In this document: positions 33,621 to 45,405 of the stretch, piece by piece | How positions within the stretch are numbered: the stretch's first letter is position 1 | Layout: each line of letters begins with the position of its first letter | DNA from: Ichthyophis bannanicus | Lineage: Eukaryota > Chordata > Amphibia > Gymnophiona > Ichthyophiidae | Reading direction: 5' to 3' | DNA length: 64,000 nt | Assembly (NCBI GenBank): GCA_033557465.1 | Contig: CM066033.1 | Coordinates: forward strand, 703,547,637 to 703,611,636 | Translations under genes and position numbers: made by a program | The notes under the pieces: model-generated | The model's database searches: none | What the model saw: only the letters and a program-made list of their open reading frames with translations | What the model was told of the DNA's origin: nothing

Positions 33621-34512
33621 TAATAGGAATATACTGTGGTAGGAGATAGTTCAACAGGCATATGAACCACTCTCTCAAGCTCTCTGACAGTTCCTTATAT
33701 ATATTCAGGCACAGCATCTCTAAACTAAAACCTCCATAATTTGAAAGTCAGTTTCAAAAGATGCTATATTTTAAAAAGTGTTAGCAAAATCTAGAAAACA
33801 TACAATCATCTCTCTCAATTTCACTTTACTGCAAACCCCAAGAAACACAACAAGGCAGATCTAGTAGGACCTGTTCCAGAAAAAGTCATCTTATAATAAG
33901 GTCTTATTTCCAGCCAGCTACTTTGTTGGTTTCCTTTGGTTATTCCTATACTGAAAGAACCTTTTTGCCATCTTTAGCAGCAACTTACAATTCCCAGGGC
34001 TAGCTCAGTGGCAGCACTATATGCTATCCCGAGGAAGAGGTGCCTTTGATTTTATTTCCCCAGGCCAACCAGGGCTGCAGATGCTCCAGAGAAGTGCATG
34101 CAACCCCTGCGTGAGATGATGTCTTAGCCATTGCCCAATGACGGCACCTAGAAGGTGGACTTAGGGATCACATTAGCTGTAATCTATGGCCTCTGATCAT
34201 AGACTCTCACTGCAATGGCTGGGGTTGATGGGAAGAGGGCTTCTAAAAATGGGGAAAACTGCCTGGTAGTTGTGAACGAAGGCCCATGTTTTGAATATCG
34301 GGCCCTAGGTGTATAAATGAACCCAGCAAATCTATGCGTGGCCAAAAAGACAAACAGTGAAGCGCATCCCATGGTGGCTTTAAATGCCCTTGTGCAGCAC
34401 CATCTCAAATAAAGAGTCACAGCCTGCAAAGAACCTCTAGGGCTAATGCGCTTCTGCACCAAGTACAACCAATTTAAATCTGACGAAACAAATCCAGATG
34501 CATTTTGCCTAC
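33621..34512. other. Intron, no recognised feature
   Basis: A minus-strand open frame spans the exon at 34513 and runs on into this intron after the donor, where it has no sodium-channel similarity. Confidence 0.5.
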
Positions 34513-34648
34513 CTTCAACCAGTGTGTTAGTCAAAACAGTCAGCACGCTGTTAGCCCGATCCTTTCGCCCAAAGGATGCATTTAGCTGGTCCATGGAGAC
34601 CAGGAGTGATCCTGAGAGTTTTTTCCTTATCTCCACCTCAGTCGTAGG
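34513..34648 (-). CDS. SCN8A: SCN8A exon: C-terminal I-II linker
   Basis: A 136-nt exon begins in phase 0 with [20 protein letters not shown] and ends one base into a codon after VLTNTLVE. It belongs to the end of the I-II linker before domain II. The acceptor is ttgcag and the donor is gtaggc. Relative to the human text I recall there is one extra residue (NAS against AS), which would explain 136 rather than 133 nt. The dangling G joins AA of the next exon to make Glu, giving the conserved [10 protein letters not shown] junction. Confidence 0.93.
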
Positions 34649-36354
34649 CTGCAACAGCAATAATGTGACTGTATGAATTACTTTTTCTTTGCTTCAAAAT
34701 TTTTAAAAGGAGCAGAAACAGCCTGAGAAATGTACAGCAAGTACAGAGGCTTTGCTACGACCTGGTCAGCATGTGAACTCATTTCAGTGCCTGGTTGCTA
34801 AGAGTTTAATCATTTCATACATACCAGTTTTCCCTGTTCAACTGAAATTAGCTGAAAGGCAAATCAGCTATTCAAAATACCACCAGTTTACTAAATTAGA
34901 GCTTTAGAAGTCAAGCTGGAAATCATATTTGGTTTCTACAGAGATGTCCAGATACAATTGAAAGGCTGCTCAAATTCCAGAAAGACAAAGTTGGAAGGAA
35001 CTTCAAAATCTAGTCAGTTTCCTAACTCCAGCCAGACTCTACTGCAGCTAGACCATCTTAGAGAGATGTGTGTCTAACCTATTCTTAAAACCATCCAGTC
35101 ACCGAGATCACGTAAGGACTTCCCAATAGGCAGAATAGGCTACAGTCCACAGATGGCTGCTCTAGTAGGGAAGATTGAGGGTCGGGAGGACTCAGGGAAA
35201 GGCCCAATCATTAAAAGCAGCTCCAATAGCTATTTCTGTGTGACCACATTATTATACTGGATGGCTTGCTGACATGACTAAGGGGGATACCCTCCTAACT
35301 GGGTGTGAATTCAAAGGGGAGGTAGCTGCCTGCCTGTGCATAGGGGAAGCCGGAGGTTTCAATCAACTGCTCACAGACATTCCACTACCTCTCCTGGAAA
35401 CTTATTCCATTTCTCTAATAGGGTCATTCCAGAGGCCGAATAATTATTTGGATGTGCCCCGGGGACGTTTATGTGCCAAAAATGCCTATGAACGTATGCT
35501 GGTACATGGCGCCCGCGCACATTTATCTCACTTGAACAGGGATATCTGCACATGCCCCCAAGGGAGTGGAATGGGGGTGCAGCCAGCCACAGAGACAAGT
35601 ATTCTTGTACGTTTACGGCCTTTCCCAGAGGTGTGCCCATTTTTCCTGCCAGAGATGTGGAATAAGGCCAGGACTCAGAAACTTTTCTGCAGCGTTCTAC
35701 AATTCGTCCCTGCAAGTGAGTGTGTGTGTGTGTGTGTGTGTGTGGTTTGAGAGTTGCACGGGAGGATCTGGTGTGCTGATCTGCAATTCAGGGAGGACAT
35801 GAATGCCTGGCCAGTTCCTGGAGCATACAGATGATTGCAGTGTCACCAGGTTCCACTGTGATAGGGCAGCCATACATCAGCTGTGCCAGGCACTGGGAGA
35901 CATGACTGATGTTATCCCAACATTCCCCAGATTGTGCCATGAGGCCTATATCCTTACCAAGTCCAGGATCTATGCAAGCTGCGAGAGTGGTGTTATATCT
36001 AGCAGCTGGCTACCTGGTATGATGGCACAGAGATCCCCTCCCATGCCCACAGCCTGACCAGTGGAGCATTGACACAAAGCAAACTGTGGAAAGGTAGGCA
36101 GGGTTGCTTCACAGATAGCGGATGTTTACAGACTGAAATAAGTCAAGACAGAGAGTAGACATTGTATGGGACAGGTATAGCCACATGTAGAGAGCTGCTG
36201 CGAGAAATGCCAGTACCCAGATATGTGGGAAACAGATGCCACAGCCAGAGAGCCATAGCCATTAAAAGAGCATACTTTTGTGGCTCAGCAATATTATGCA
36301 TCCTTTGGGGAATTGCAAAGTTAGTCTAGGTTGTTGTGAACCTGGTAAAGGTCC
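34649..36354. other. Intron; (TG)12 at 35721-35744
   Basis: Apart from the dinucleotide run I recognise nothing. A 158-codon plus-strand frame at 35274-35750 ends in the TG run and has no family motif, so I treat it as chance. Confidence 0.5.
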
Positions 36355-36582
36355 ATTCAAAAATGCAATGTGTGCCTTTGAGTCAGTCCTGACTCCTGGC
36401 GACCCAGAAGCTCCTGGGTTTTCTTGGCAGTGTCACTGGAAGTAGATTGCCAGGCCTTTCTTCCGAGGCAGTGGAGGGTTAAGTGACTTGCCCAAGGCCA
36501 CAAGGAGTGCTAGTGGGAATCGAGCCCTGGTTGCTTGGTTAACAAGCCAGTGTTCTAACCACTAGGCTACTCCTCCACTCCA
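36355..36582 (-). mobile_element. tRNA-derived SINE
   Basis: On the plus strand the element appears inverted: gagtcagtcctgactcctgg, ttcttggcagtgtcactgga, ggcagtggagggttaagtga, ggaatcgagccctggtt (box B inverse) and ctaaccactaggctactcct (box A inverse). It is the best-preserved copy of the family, with both polymerase III boxes readable on the minus strand. Confidence 0.82.
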
Positions 36583-37681
36583 AAGGTCCATACTTAGCAT
36601 TTTAAAGAGTGTTTTTAGAGATGACCAGTGCGAGAATAAATGAAGCATTTTTATACTGACAAGTAATTTTTGATGCAAGGTATGTTATGACAAACATGTC
36701 AATATTTACCTTATCTTCTAATATTAGATTGCACCGAGATTACTTAGCACTTTCTGGGCATGAAAAAGATTAATGTATTCTGTATAGTCTAGTTTGCATC
36801 AGCATTTATTCATCATCAGTATTTATATCTAAATATCAGCAACATACTGTCAGTGAGAACAGCAGCTTAGGAGATGCACATTTTAACTGAGGAGGTATGG
36901 CCATCAGAGCTGTCAACAGGTATATCATGGAGACAGGCATGATCGGAATCTGGCAACTGTCCAGGATATGGTGAGCGTAGGAATGTCCAAAACCATGTCA
37001 GCATTTACCCATCTCCCATAATATTAGCAGGGGATATGTTTCTCCGCTTCACTGCATGGCCCATGTCTGCACCCGTGCACAGTTCTCACTGTGAATATGC
37101 GCACAGGCCAGCTGAACAGCATGTTGGACATGCTGCGCCAGACATGTCTATGAGTCTATGCCAGAAATGCAGGCGCATCTATACCCACGGATGCGGAATT
37201 AGCATAGCTATTGTGCTCATGCCCAATTTAAGTGTGTCCGCCGAAGATATCCAGCCTATATGGAATCTACCTCTAAGTCTTCACAGGTAGAAAACTCTTC
37301 CTATCATTTAATGCCAATCTTCCCTGCTGGAATCTCTGTCTTGGAGATGAAGAGAGAGATAATCAGCTCTTCTGGGTAACCAGGACTTATACTTTCAGCC
37401 AATATACAGAGGGATGATAATTTTCAAAATCATTTCTGCAGGTAAACAGCACTTTACCCATGAAAATGGACTGCCATTAAACTGTGCACTGTATATGTGG
37501 ATAAAAGTGCACATATAGTGGCTTTTTGCACATACCTTTATCCACTGAGAGGGGTGTGGGGGGGGTTCCTATAGGCATAGTTGGATCACTGTTTGAAACT
37601 ACAGTTTTCAATTTTCAAAAGAATGCAATTATTTTTAGTCAGAATAAATCTCTTTTTAAAATGAATTTTGGACTGTAATTT
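36583..37681. other. Intron, no recognised feature
   Basis: Contains a fragment at about 37418-37545 with the attttcaaa terminus shared with other pieces in the window. No coding signature is seen. Confidence 0.45.
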
Positions 37682-38034
37682 TAGAAAGCCTCGCAGCCGG
37701 TTAATGTGCATTCTAATGCACAGCTACTGGCAGCTGAGAACACTATCACGGAGGCCTGCCAGTGACTGTGTGGTAAATCAGCCATTGCACCATGAGATAG
37801 GGAAAGGGGTGCAGTATGGTGTGGAGTGCACATCACTGCTAGCGCCAGAGCTATTGCTGCACCTAATGACACCTCGATGGGAGCCATTAATTGAACCAGT
37901 CTTATTGGAGTGCATGTTAGTGGGGAACATGCTGATTATGCTCCTGACACCTAACACAGAGGCTTTTCAATTAACATGTGCTTGTTTTGCACATTCAATG
38001 CAAAACCTCTGTGGGCTTTAGTAAAAGAGGCCCT
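37682..38034. mobile_element. Palindromic MITE, worn copy
   Basis: The right end ctttagtaaaagaggccc matches the ends of the copies at 1935 and 24487. The left end is badly eroded. Interior GCTAA/TTAAC-type inversions remain. Confidence 0.5.
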
Positions 38035-38039
38035 TGGAC

Positions 38040-38165
38040 TCCTTATGTTCCTGTTGACCTGTCAGTTTGTTCTTTTTAGCTTGTTTAATTTAATACTTTT
38101 AACTATTGTAAACTGCTTAGATTTCTTATGCAGATTTGCAGTATGTCAAATAAATATTGACTATG
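38040..38165 (+). mobile_element. LINE 3' tail fragment
   Basis: attgtaaactgcttagattt followed by aaataaatattgacta resembles the 3' end of L2-type elements in the window. It is short and non-coding. Confidence 0.4.
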
Positions 38166-38820
38166 ACTAACGTGTGTACCTGCTTTCCATGGGATAATTT
38201 TCAAAATTAAAAGTATGTGCGCACTTTTACTCCGAAAATCCACCAAAGTCTGCAGAGTGAAAATTGTGCCCACTTTTCAACAGTGCGAGTTGTTCTATAA
38301 TTATTTCCATCCATGTTGCCACAAAGACCTTCTCTTTTTACTTTGCTTGAGGACTGGAGTGGCCTGCTCTTGTTGTAGATATCTGTTAGCCAGTCTAGTG
38401 CTACACAGACATTTTTAAAGCACTAGTGGAGGACTCAGGGAAGTTACTGGAAACCGGATGATTCTGCTAGATACTCGGGTGTATCACATGGGCTCACAGG
38501 AGTAGAATATAATGGAGACTCCAGCAAAATGCTTCTACCATGTGCTGCTGGAGAAAGTAATTACTTCGTGATCCAGTGATTTATCATCTGATATGGGTTA
38601 ACCCAGATTTGGTTAACTGCTGAAGGGCAGTGTTGACTGTCCAAGCTGCAATTGGATAGCAGTGTCTCAAGAGCCATATCACATGATATCCTCAGATACT
38701 GGGTTACACATGCATCATGCCAGACAGAGGCGATATCCATGCCAGGTTAAAAAGAGAACGACACTCACTAACACGCCCGACTAACATGCTAAGGATCCTA
38801 GAGAGGCGAGTAATTAAAGG

Positions 38821-39135
38821 TCAAGATAACTGTGGCGATACTGCAAAACGTTGCTGAGGAGGGCAGGGACTGGAAGAATTTGGGTTGCAAGAAACCAAAA
38901 TAGCTTGGAATTTACAATCCAGACCCAGCAATTGTTTTATTTGCAGCTGAATCAAAGCAAGAGACACATCTTCATATGAATAGGCGTTATATTGCTTGTC
39001 CATTTCAGCCTTCTCCTGTGCCACAGTAATGACAGAGACCAGCATTAGTTCAGGAGAAGCCAAAAGGTTCTTTGTAGCAGTCCTTCCTGATCCATCAAAA
39101 CCTGGGCTAACAAGCCTCATCACAAAGTGCTTCAT
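38821..39135 (-). other. Unassigned coding-like frame, 104 codons
   Basis: A minus-strand frame contains HFVMRLVSPGFDGSGRTATK, LLASPELMLVSVITVAQEKA and SYEDVSLALIQLQIKQLLGL. Its composition looks protein-like and helical rather than random, and no obvious low complexity is present. I do not recognise the family. It is not a sodium-channel exon, has no clear splice sites at its ends, and ends in a proline/serine-rich stretch. It could be a processed pseudogene fragment, part of an unrecognised transposon protein, or chance. Confidence 0.3.
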
Positions 39136-39615
39136 AGCTTCCCTTGTGCTCTGCTCAGTTAGAGTTAAAAGTAAAACAGAGAGAGAGAGAATAAAGCTGA
39201 ACTTTTTCTCCTATTTACATAGTTGGTTGAAAGAGGATTAGTGATTCATTGAGTCCATCCTTCTACTTGTCTATCTTCTTTGAGACCAGTGCGATTATGA
39301 ATTGTTTTCCATTTCTTTGCCTGAAGAATAATTGTAAAAAGTTATTTCTATTGGTTAAACAATGGGCTGTATCTGCAGAAATGCCCTTTTGTGAAATTAT
39401 CTGCGCATATCTGCCATGTGGAACATTCTTTTGCTCACGGTGAGCAGAGGTGTTCCCACAGAGAGTTGGAAGGATTTTGCATTTACAAACATATTTTTCG
39501 GTTTTCAAAAGTTGGTGTGAGGATTCCTTCAGAAAACTCACTGAATAAACTGTCAGGTATAATTTTGTGCGGGTAATTTTGGTGTGATCATTTTCAAAGC
39601 ACAGTAAGTGCTTAC
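39136..39615. other. Intron, no recognised feature
   Basis: A short attttcaaa-ended fragment lies at 39588, immediately before the hAT-like MITE. Nothing else is recognised. Confidence 0.4.
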
Positions 39616-39872
39616 TAGGGATGTGCATAGGCAAAAAATATTTGGTACGCTGATGGATTTTCAAACGTTCTCAATTTTCGGGCATTAATTTTGGTTTGTT
39701 TCCAACATCTGTTTTAATAACAATTCTTAATGTGCAATATAAATATTTATTGTATGCAAATTGATTGTAGTGTTAATACATGGGTTAATGTGCCTTAAAT
39801 CAATTTTGCATGCACTAAATTTGTTAAGGAACACTAAAGAGCTGAATGTGTGCTAATGAATGCACATCCCTA
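39616..39872. mobile_element. hAT-type MITE
   Basis: It starts TAGGGATGTGCAT and ends with the exact inverse ATGCACATCCCTA. The flanks gtgcttac (39608-39615) and gggtttac (39873-39880) agree at six of eight positions, consistent with an aged eight-base duplication. It is 257 bp, AT-rich and non-coding. Confidence 0.7.
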
Positions 39873-40975
39873 GGGTTTACTTTCCCTTTTGAGAAAGTAG
39901 CATGAGAAAGGTCACACATATTTGAGAGCCTATCACAAAATCAACGTCCTAGTGGTTCCTCCAGCTCTTTTACACTTCCTGCTCAATGGGCACTAGGTGG
40001 GATAGAGAATCATGATTCCTATCTGGGATTCTTACCTTTTGATATGCCTCCTCCCAACTTGCTTATTCGAGTCTTTGGAGCAAAGGTCCTTGGCTAGAGG
40101 TCATGCACCCTGGCTTCCTCTGGAGCACATACTCCTAAATCTAGCTGTAGGGATCACTGCTGACGTCTGTCAGTAACAGAGGCTATAAAGGTCACTCTGC
40201 AGCATTCTCAGATCCCTATCATCCTGGGGACTAGAGTACTAGCCCAGGAACTGAACCCAGCTCACTCTACATGGCAGTGCACAGGAGTCACTAGATTAGC
40301 CCTGTGCCTCTGAAATTTGTAGGCACTCTATCCTGAGCTTCAGAAGAGATGGCAGAAGCCTGTTCTTTCCAGCATCCCATGCAGCTGAGCACCCAACTGC
40401 TGATAGCTCTTTGCAACCTAGTACGAGGCTCAACATGCACAGAGATTCAGCCTGTTTGGTGATGTATGCAGGATGCTGTCTCACAAAGTTCTCTCTTTTT
40501 AAACCTCACAAGGCTGCCACATTACACTGTGCTGTGCCTTCTGTACTAAAACACTTTTACCAATTATCCTAAATTTCATAGAAAGGCTATTAAGAAAACC
40601 CCCCATTAAAAATCAGGTTTACAAATTTGCTTGTGTTTTCTCTCACAGATCTATCAAATTGTAAATTCCAACCTGTTTTTAGGACTTTTTGTGTTTTGGA
40701 GAAGGAAGGGCGTGGATCATTCTGTTAATTTCAACAGGGTGATGGGGGAGGGAGAAAGACATTAGGAATAATAAAGCATAATCGTTCCTAGTTGTGTTTC
40801 CATGACACCATAATGCGCATTTAGAAGGTCCCATTACTCATTCCGTGGAGGGGAGGGTCCAGCTGGTATGCAGGGCGGCATACAGAGAAGCAGATTTAAA
40901 GGGACAGACCGCCATGCCTAGTCTATACTAAGGATTCCTTACGCTTTCATCAGTAGCTGCCTTATCTATTTTCAC
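39873..40975. other. Intron, no recognised feature
   Basis: Apart from the flank duplication at its start I find no repeat or coding signature before the I-II linker exon. Confidence 0.5.
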
Positions 40976-41326
40976 CTCAGGCAGAAGACGCCCGCCGGGC
41001 ACATTAGCGGCTGGGCCACCGATGAGAGAGACCACGCCGTTGCAATCCACAGTGCTGTTACGTTTCACATTGCGGCGCAGGCTGGGGAATATGCGAGAAG
41101 AGCGGCTGCCCTGACTGTAGCCACTGTAGCTGCTGCGTCGGTTGTTTGGCTGGGCAGGAATGAAGAGGGAATCTCGGCGGCCTTCGCTTTCCTCCACTGT
41201 GCTGTGCTCATCATCTGCAAATTCATTCTCTGAAGCCAGATCCCGGAAGCGGCCCTTGAAACTGATGATACTGCTTTTGCTGTTGTGTCTGGAGAGGAAA
41301 GGAGATCCAGGGATGCTCAGGAGAGA
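40976..41326 (-). CDS. SCN8A: SCN8A exon: domain I-II cytoplasmic linker
   Basis: A 117-codon exon, phase 0 at both ends, encodes part of the large intracellular loop between domains I and II. It opens with [19 protein letters not shown] and contains the acidic segment [20 protein letters not shown], a basic serine-rich stretch ([19 protein letters not shown]), then [17 protein letters not shown] and ends at LLPE. Several RRxS-type sites fit the phosphorylation-rich nature of this loop in Nav channels; that role is family knowledge. The acceptor is tttgtag just above 41326 and the donor is gtgaaa just below 40976. The exon is somewhat shorter in the YSGYSQ repeat than I recall for mammals. 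No further upstream exon is visible before the window ends at 64000. Confidence 0.95.
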
Positions 41327-41689
41327 CTACAAAGGAAAGAGCAAAATTGTGTTTATTTACTTTTTTTTTTAAAGCAGCTAAAACCCAAATAAACATGCTA
41401 CAAAAAATAAAGTCAGCTTTTTTTTTTATTAGTTATCATTAAAGGAGATATGAGAACTGAAATCAAAAGGGAATCTTAAAATGTGGCATTCAGGTAATTT
41501 TGACTTTCCCCCCCTTTACCATAAGGTAGAAAACTTCCAGTCAACAAGCTCAGCACTGTCAAGTGGTTGACCGGACATTCCAGCTGATACCACACTGGCA
41601 CTCCAGTGTGCGGCAGCAAGATGAAGGAACAGGCACGTCTCTCAAGTGTTGCCAATTCCTCCTCCTCCTCTGGCATACTGCCTCTCAAT

Positions 41690-41910
41690 GAGCAGTTACC
41701 AAGTCAATTTTTCTTAAAGTGGTATCAAGTCAGTGCTGACGCCTGCAATCCAGCAGCCTTTGAGCTTTCTTGGCAAGGTATGATCAGAAGTAGACTGTCA
41801 GGTCTTTTCTTCTGAGGCAATGGGGGTAAAGCGACATGCCCACCGGTGGGCATTGAATTCTAATCTCTTTGGTACTAGACTGTCGCTCTAACCACTACTC
41901 CACGAAACAG
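41690..41910 (-). mobile_element. tRNA-derived SINE, worn
   Basis: Inverse family blocks appear in order: agtcagtgctgacgcctgc, ttcttggcaaggt, agaagtagactgtcagg, gaggcaatggggg and ctctaaccactactccac. It lies in the upstream intron, 360 bp before the I-II linker exon in transcript order. Confidence 0.65.
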
Positions 41911-42133
41911 TAGCCTACATGAAAAGTTGATAGCAGCAGCAGCACTTTAAAAACCCCAGTTTCCTAAATCTGCAGCGAAGATTATGAAGTTCTGTGACAA
42001 ATATCTGACACATTTGCATAATAATGTTTATTTGTATAAAGTACAATAAAAATAAAGTTGTTTTATTACATTTCTTGTATACATAGATAATTGTGTTTTC
42101 TTTTTTTTTGGGAGGGGGAGAAAGGGAAAATGC

Positions 42134-42186
42134 AGTTATTCACCTGTAACAGGTGATCTCCAAGAACAGCAGGAATTAGTCTTCAC
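42134..42186. repeat. DIRS 1 inverted terminal repeat, left
   Basis: agttattcacctgtaacagg and the following 33 bases are the inverse of 52389-52441, with a few mismatches. Related words recur near 42385-42460, as expected from the complex split repeats of DIRS elements. Confidence 0.75.
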
Positions 42187-42635
42187 ATATGGGTGACATT
42201 CCCCAACACAGCCAGCATGGGAACACTCCCCAGCATCCTATAGGAAGTGTTTGAGAGCATCCCTCTGCACATGCATGCATGCCTTCCCACTCTCCCAGTG
42301 ATTCTCCTCAGCGAGGTTCATAGCTGAGAAAAAGGAAAAATCCTACAACTCCTTGGGGAGCAGGGTGGGTTGTGAAGACTGATTCCTGCTGTTCCTGGAG
42401 ATCACCTGTTAGAAGTGAACAAGCAGGAATGCAGTCTTCACATATGAGAACTCCCTAATTCCAGGCTACTGGAAAATGGTGAGGTGTAGGGTCCATTACA
42501 AATGGGAAGAAAACATTGAAGAACAACATGGGGAGTCCAGGGGATCCAGTAGACTTGGCATCCCCAGCACAACCCCATCAAGACGGCAGTCGTGGTAGCC
42601 TGGATGGACAGAGGGCCAGAGGGAAGGCGGTTTAG

Positions 42636-43770
42636 CTAAGTCCCAAAGAAGTGCGGGAGGATGGCTTGGCCAAAGTCATTGTCCTTATGAGAGTTCTTGT
42701 CCAGACAGTAATGGACTGCAAAGGTATGAATCAAGGACCATGTGGTAGCATGGCAGATCTCCGTTATGGAGACAGAGTGTAAGTGGGCTACAGATGTGGC
42801 AATGGCCTGGACATTGTGAGCAGTTACATGCCCTCTAATGTCAGACCCGCCTGAGCGTATGCAAAGGATATGCAGTCTGTTATCCAAAGAGAGAAAGAGT
42901 ATGTTTTGTCATGGGGAGACCAAGGTGACTAGGATCAAAAGAAATGAGTAATTGTGAGGATTTCTGGTGCATCTTTGGTCTATCAAGGTAATATGATAAA
43001 GCCTGTTTGCAATCTAGGGTATGAAGCACCACCCTAGCCCGAGATGCATGTGGCTTGGGTAAAAAGGTTGGAAAAATTACTGACTGGTTGAGATGGAAGA
43101 GATACAACCTTTGGAAGGAACCACGGATGCGTTGGTAGGACTACCCTGTCATGATGAAAATGTGTATAAGGTGCATGTGCAACTAAAGCCTGCTGTTCGT
43201 TAACCCGGTGAGCCGAGGTGAGTGCAACTAGGAATGAGACCTTCCAAGTAAGAAACTTGAGGGAGGTAGTGCCTAGAGGCTCAGAGGGAGGCTTAAGCAG
43301 TTGAGCAAGAACCACGTTGAGGTCCCAGGCGACAGGTGGGGGCCGGATCGATCGGTGGCTTAGTCAACAGGAGACCGTGCATAAAATGGGCTACCAATGG
43401 ATACGTGGAAAAAGGTTTTCCATCAATCTCACAATGAGAAGCCAAAATGGCACTGAGTTGGACCCGAATGGAATTAGTCTTGAGACCTATAGAAGACAGG
43501 TGGAGCAGATACAGCAGGAGAGACTCCAGACAATTGAAGGGGTTGAGGGTGTGTTGAGCGCCCCAAACCGCAAACTGGCACCACTTAAAGGCATACATGC
43601 ATCGTGTAGAGTCCTCCCAGGATGCCAAGAGGATATCCTGAATGGCATTGGGTAAATTGAGGTCAGAAAGGACTAGCCTCTCAGCAGCCAAGCTGTCAGG
43701 CGGAGCACACGAATATTGGTATGGAGCAGCGCCCCCTGATCCTGCGAGATCAGGTCTGGTGTGCATCCCA
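42636..43770 (-). pseudogene. DIRS 1 tyrosine recombinase
   Basis: Minus-strand frames in succession give a core-binding region (DSTRCMYAFKWCQFAVWGAQ, IGLKTNSIRVQLSAI), a middle part (LKFLTWKVSFLVALTSAHRV) and the C-terminal catalytic part (GHVTAHNVQAIATSVAHLHS ... ATTWSLIHTFAVHY). In family members the HxxR box reads HDVRA; here it is HNVQA, so the arginine is lost, while a candidate tyrosine (HY) remains. Frames are interrupted at least twice. The enzyme would integrate circular cDNA. Confidence 0.8.
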
Positions 43771-43809
43771 GACAGGCTGATGTTGAGCTAGACAAAGAAG
43801 CAGGAGAAA

Positions 43810-44545
43810 CCATGGCTGTCAGGGCCAGAATGGGGTTACCAGTATCATGGTAACTCTGCTGGCCTGGAACTTGAACAGCGTTATGGCTATTAGGGGAATG
43901 GATGGGTAAGCGTATAACAGACCCATTCCCCATTGAAGGAGGAAAGCATCCAGGGCTTGATGTTGAGGAGACGGCAACCTGGAGCAGAAGCAAGGGATCT
44001 GCACATTGAGCGGGGTGGCAAACAGGATGATCTCTGGGATCCCCCATAGTCCAAAGACGTGATCGACTATTCTCCAATGAAGAGTCCACTCGTGAGGTAA
44101 GAGGACCTGACAAGATTGTCCACGAGAACATTCTGCTCTCCTGGCAGGTAAACGGCTCGGAGAACCATTCCATGAGGGCAAAGGACTACAAGCAGACTGC
44201 TTCAAGGAGGTGAGAGCCCTGCATCCCTGCTTGTTGACATAAAACATTGCAACCTGATTGTCCATCTGAACCAGGATAGATTGATGTGATAGCTGAAGAT
44301 AAAGCATCCGGAGGGCATTGGTTATTGCTCTCAACTCCAGAAAGTTGATCTGATGTAAGGCTTCCTGTTGAGACCAGAGGCCCTGTGTGCCCAGGCCATC
44401 GAGATGAGCTCTCCAGCTCTGTTTGGAGGCATCGGTGTTAGCATCCATTGAAGCGGAGGCATCTGATAAGGTGATCCTACAAGAAGGTTTTGAGAAGAGA
44501 GCCACCACTCAAGGGAGTCTGCCAGAAGAGGAGTGACTACCACTC
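43810..44545 (-). pseudogene. DIRS 1 RNase H domain
   Basis: A frame of about 230 codons encodes the RNase H fold with its acidic residues: D in NTDASKQSW, E in NFLELRAITNAL, D in LVQMDNQVAMFYVNKQG. A further conserved DIRS segment follows (IPEIILFATPLNVQIPCFCS, then VTMILVTPFWP). It degrades the RNA strand during reverse transcription. The end of the domain shifts frame, so two overlapping frames share the conserved text. Confidence 0.82.
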
Positions 44546-44559
44546 TGTCTCGTAGATGG

Positions 44560-45404
44560 TCCGTTGCTCATTTCCATTGGGAGGAGAGGGTCCACTGCAC
44601 TTGGTGCAGGTGGAGATGAGCGTAGGAGACTACATGGCACGCAGAGGCCATGTGACTGAGGAAACAAAGCATGCCTCTTGCTATGGTGTGATGACTGTTC
44701 TGAATAATGCCTGCCATTTTTGTGAGGCGTTTGAGATGGTCCTTGGGCAAGAAAGCTCGAGCTTGAGTCATGTCAAGAGCAGCACCTATGAACTCTAGAC
44801 TCCTAGTGGGAAAAAGGTGCGACTTTGAAAAGTTTATGACAAATACGACAAGCTCGAGCACAGAGACAGTGCATTGAATGGACAGATGCACCATCTGTGA
44901 TGACTCGCCCCTGATGAGCCAGTCATCTTAGGGGAAGATAAAGATGCCCAGGGTGCAGAGACAGGCTACAACTACTGCTAGACATTTGGTAAAGACCTTT
45001 GGGGCAGGTGCCAGGTCGAAGGGCAGAACTCTGTATTGTTAATGCCCACCATTGAACATAAAGCAAAGGTACTGCCTGTGAGACAGGTGAATGAGGATGT
45101 GCATGTACGCATTCTTTAGATCCAGAGAATAGAGCCAATTGTTACTCTGAAGGTAGGGCAGTAGGGATCCTAGGGAAACTATCTTGAACTTCTCTCGTAC
45201 TAGAAACTTGTTGAGGTTCCAGAGGTCTAGGATGGAATGGAAGCCCCCCGATCTTTTGGGAATAAGGGAATACCAGGATTAAAACCCTAATCTTTGCTGT
45301 GCACAGGGAACAAAGTCTATCGCACCCTCTTTTAGAAGGGTGGTGACTTCCTGCTGTAACAGACCCCAAAGAAGAGTTTCTAGATGATACTTCCCTGGAA
45401 AGAA
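44560..45404 (-). pseudogene. DIRS 1 reverse transcriptase, catalytic box broken
   Basis: Near 45140-45369 broken frames resemble the palm region (YSQKIGGLPFHPRPLE). At 44920-44940 the family box YLDDWL is reached, but the codon just before DDW is TAA (44928-44930). Downstream FVINFSKSHLFPTRSLEFIG and RMACAS-type connection blocks are readable. This copy cannot make active polymerase. The LTR element begins at 45406, inside this domain. Confidence 0.78.
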
Positions 45405-45405
45405 G

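Noticed and set aside
35274..35750. 158-codon plus-strand open frame
   Set aside because: It has no domain motif, ends in a (TG)12 run and is overlapped by an opposite-strand frame of similar length.
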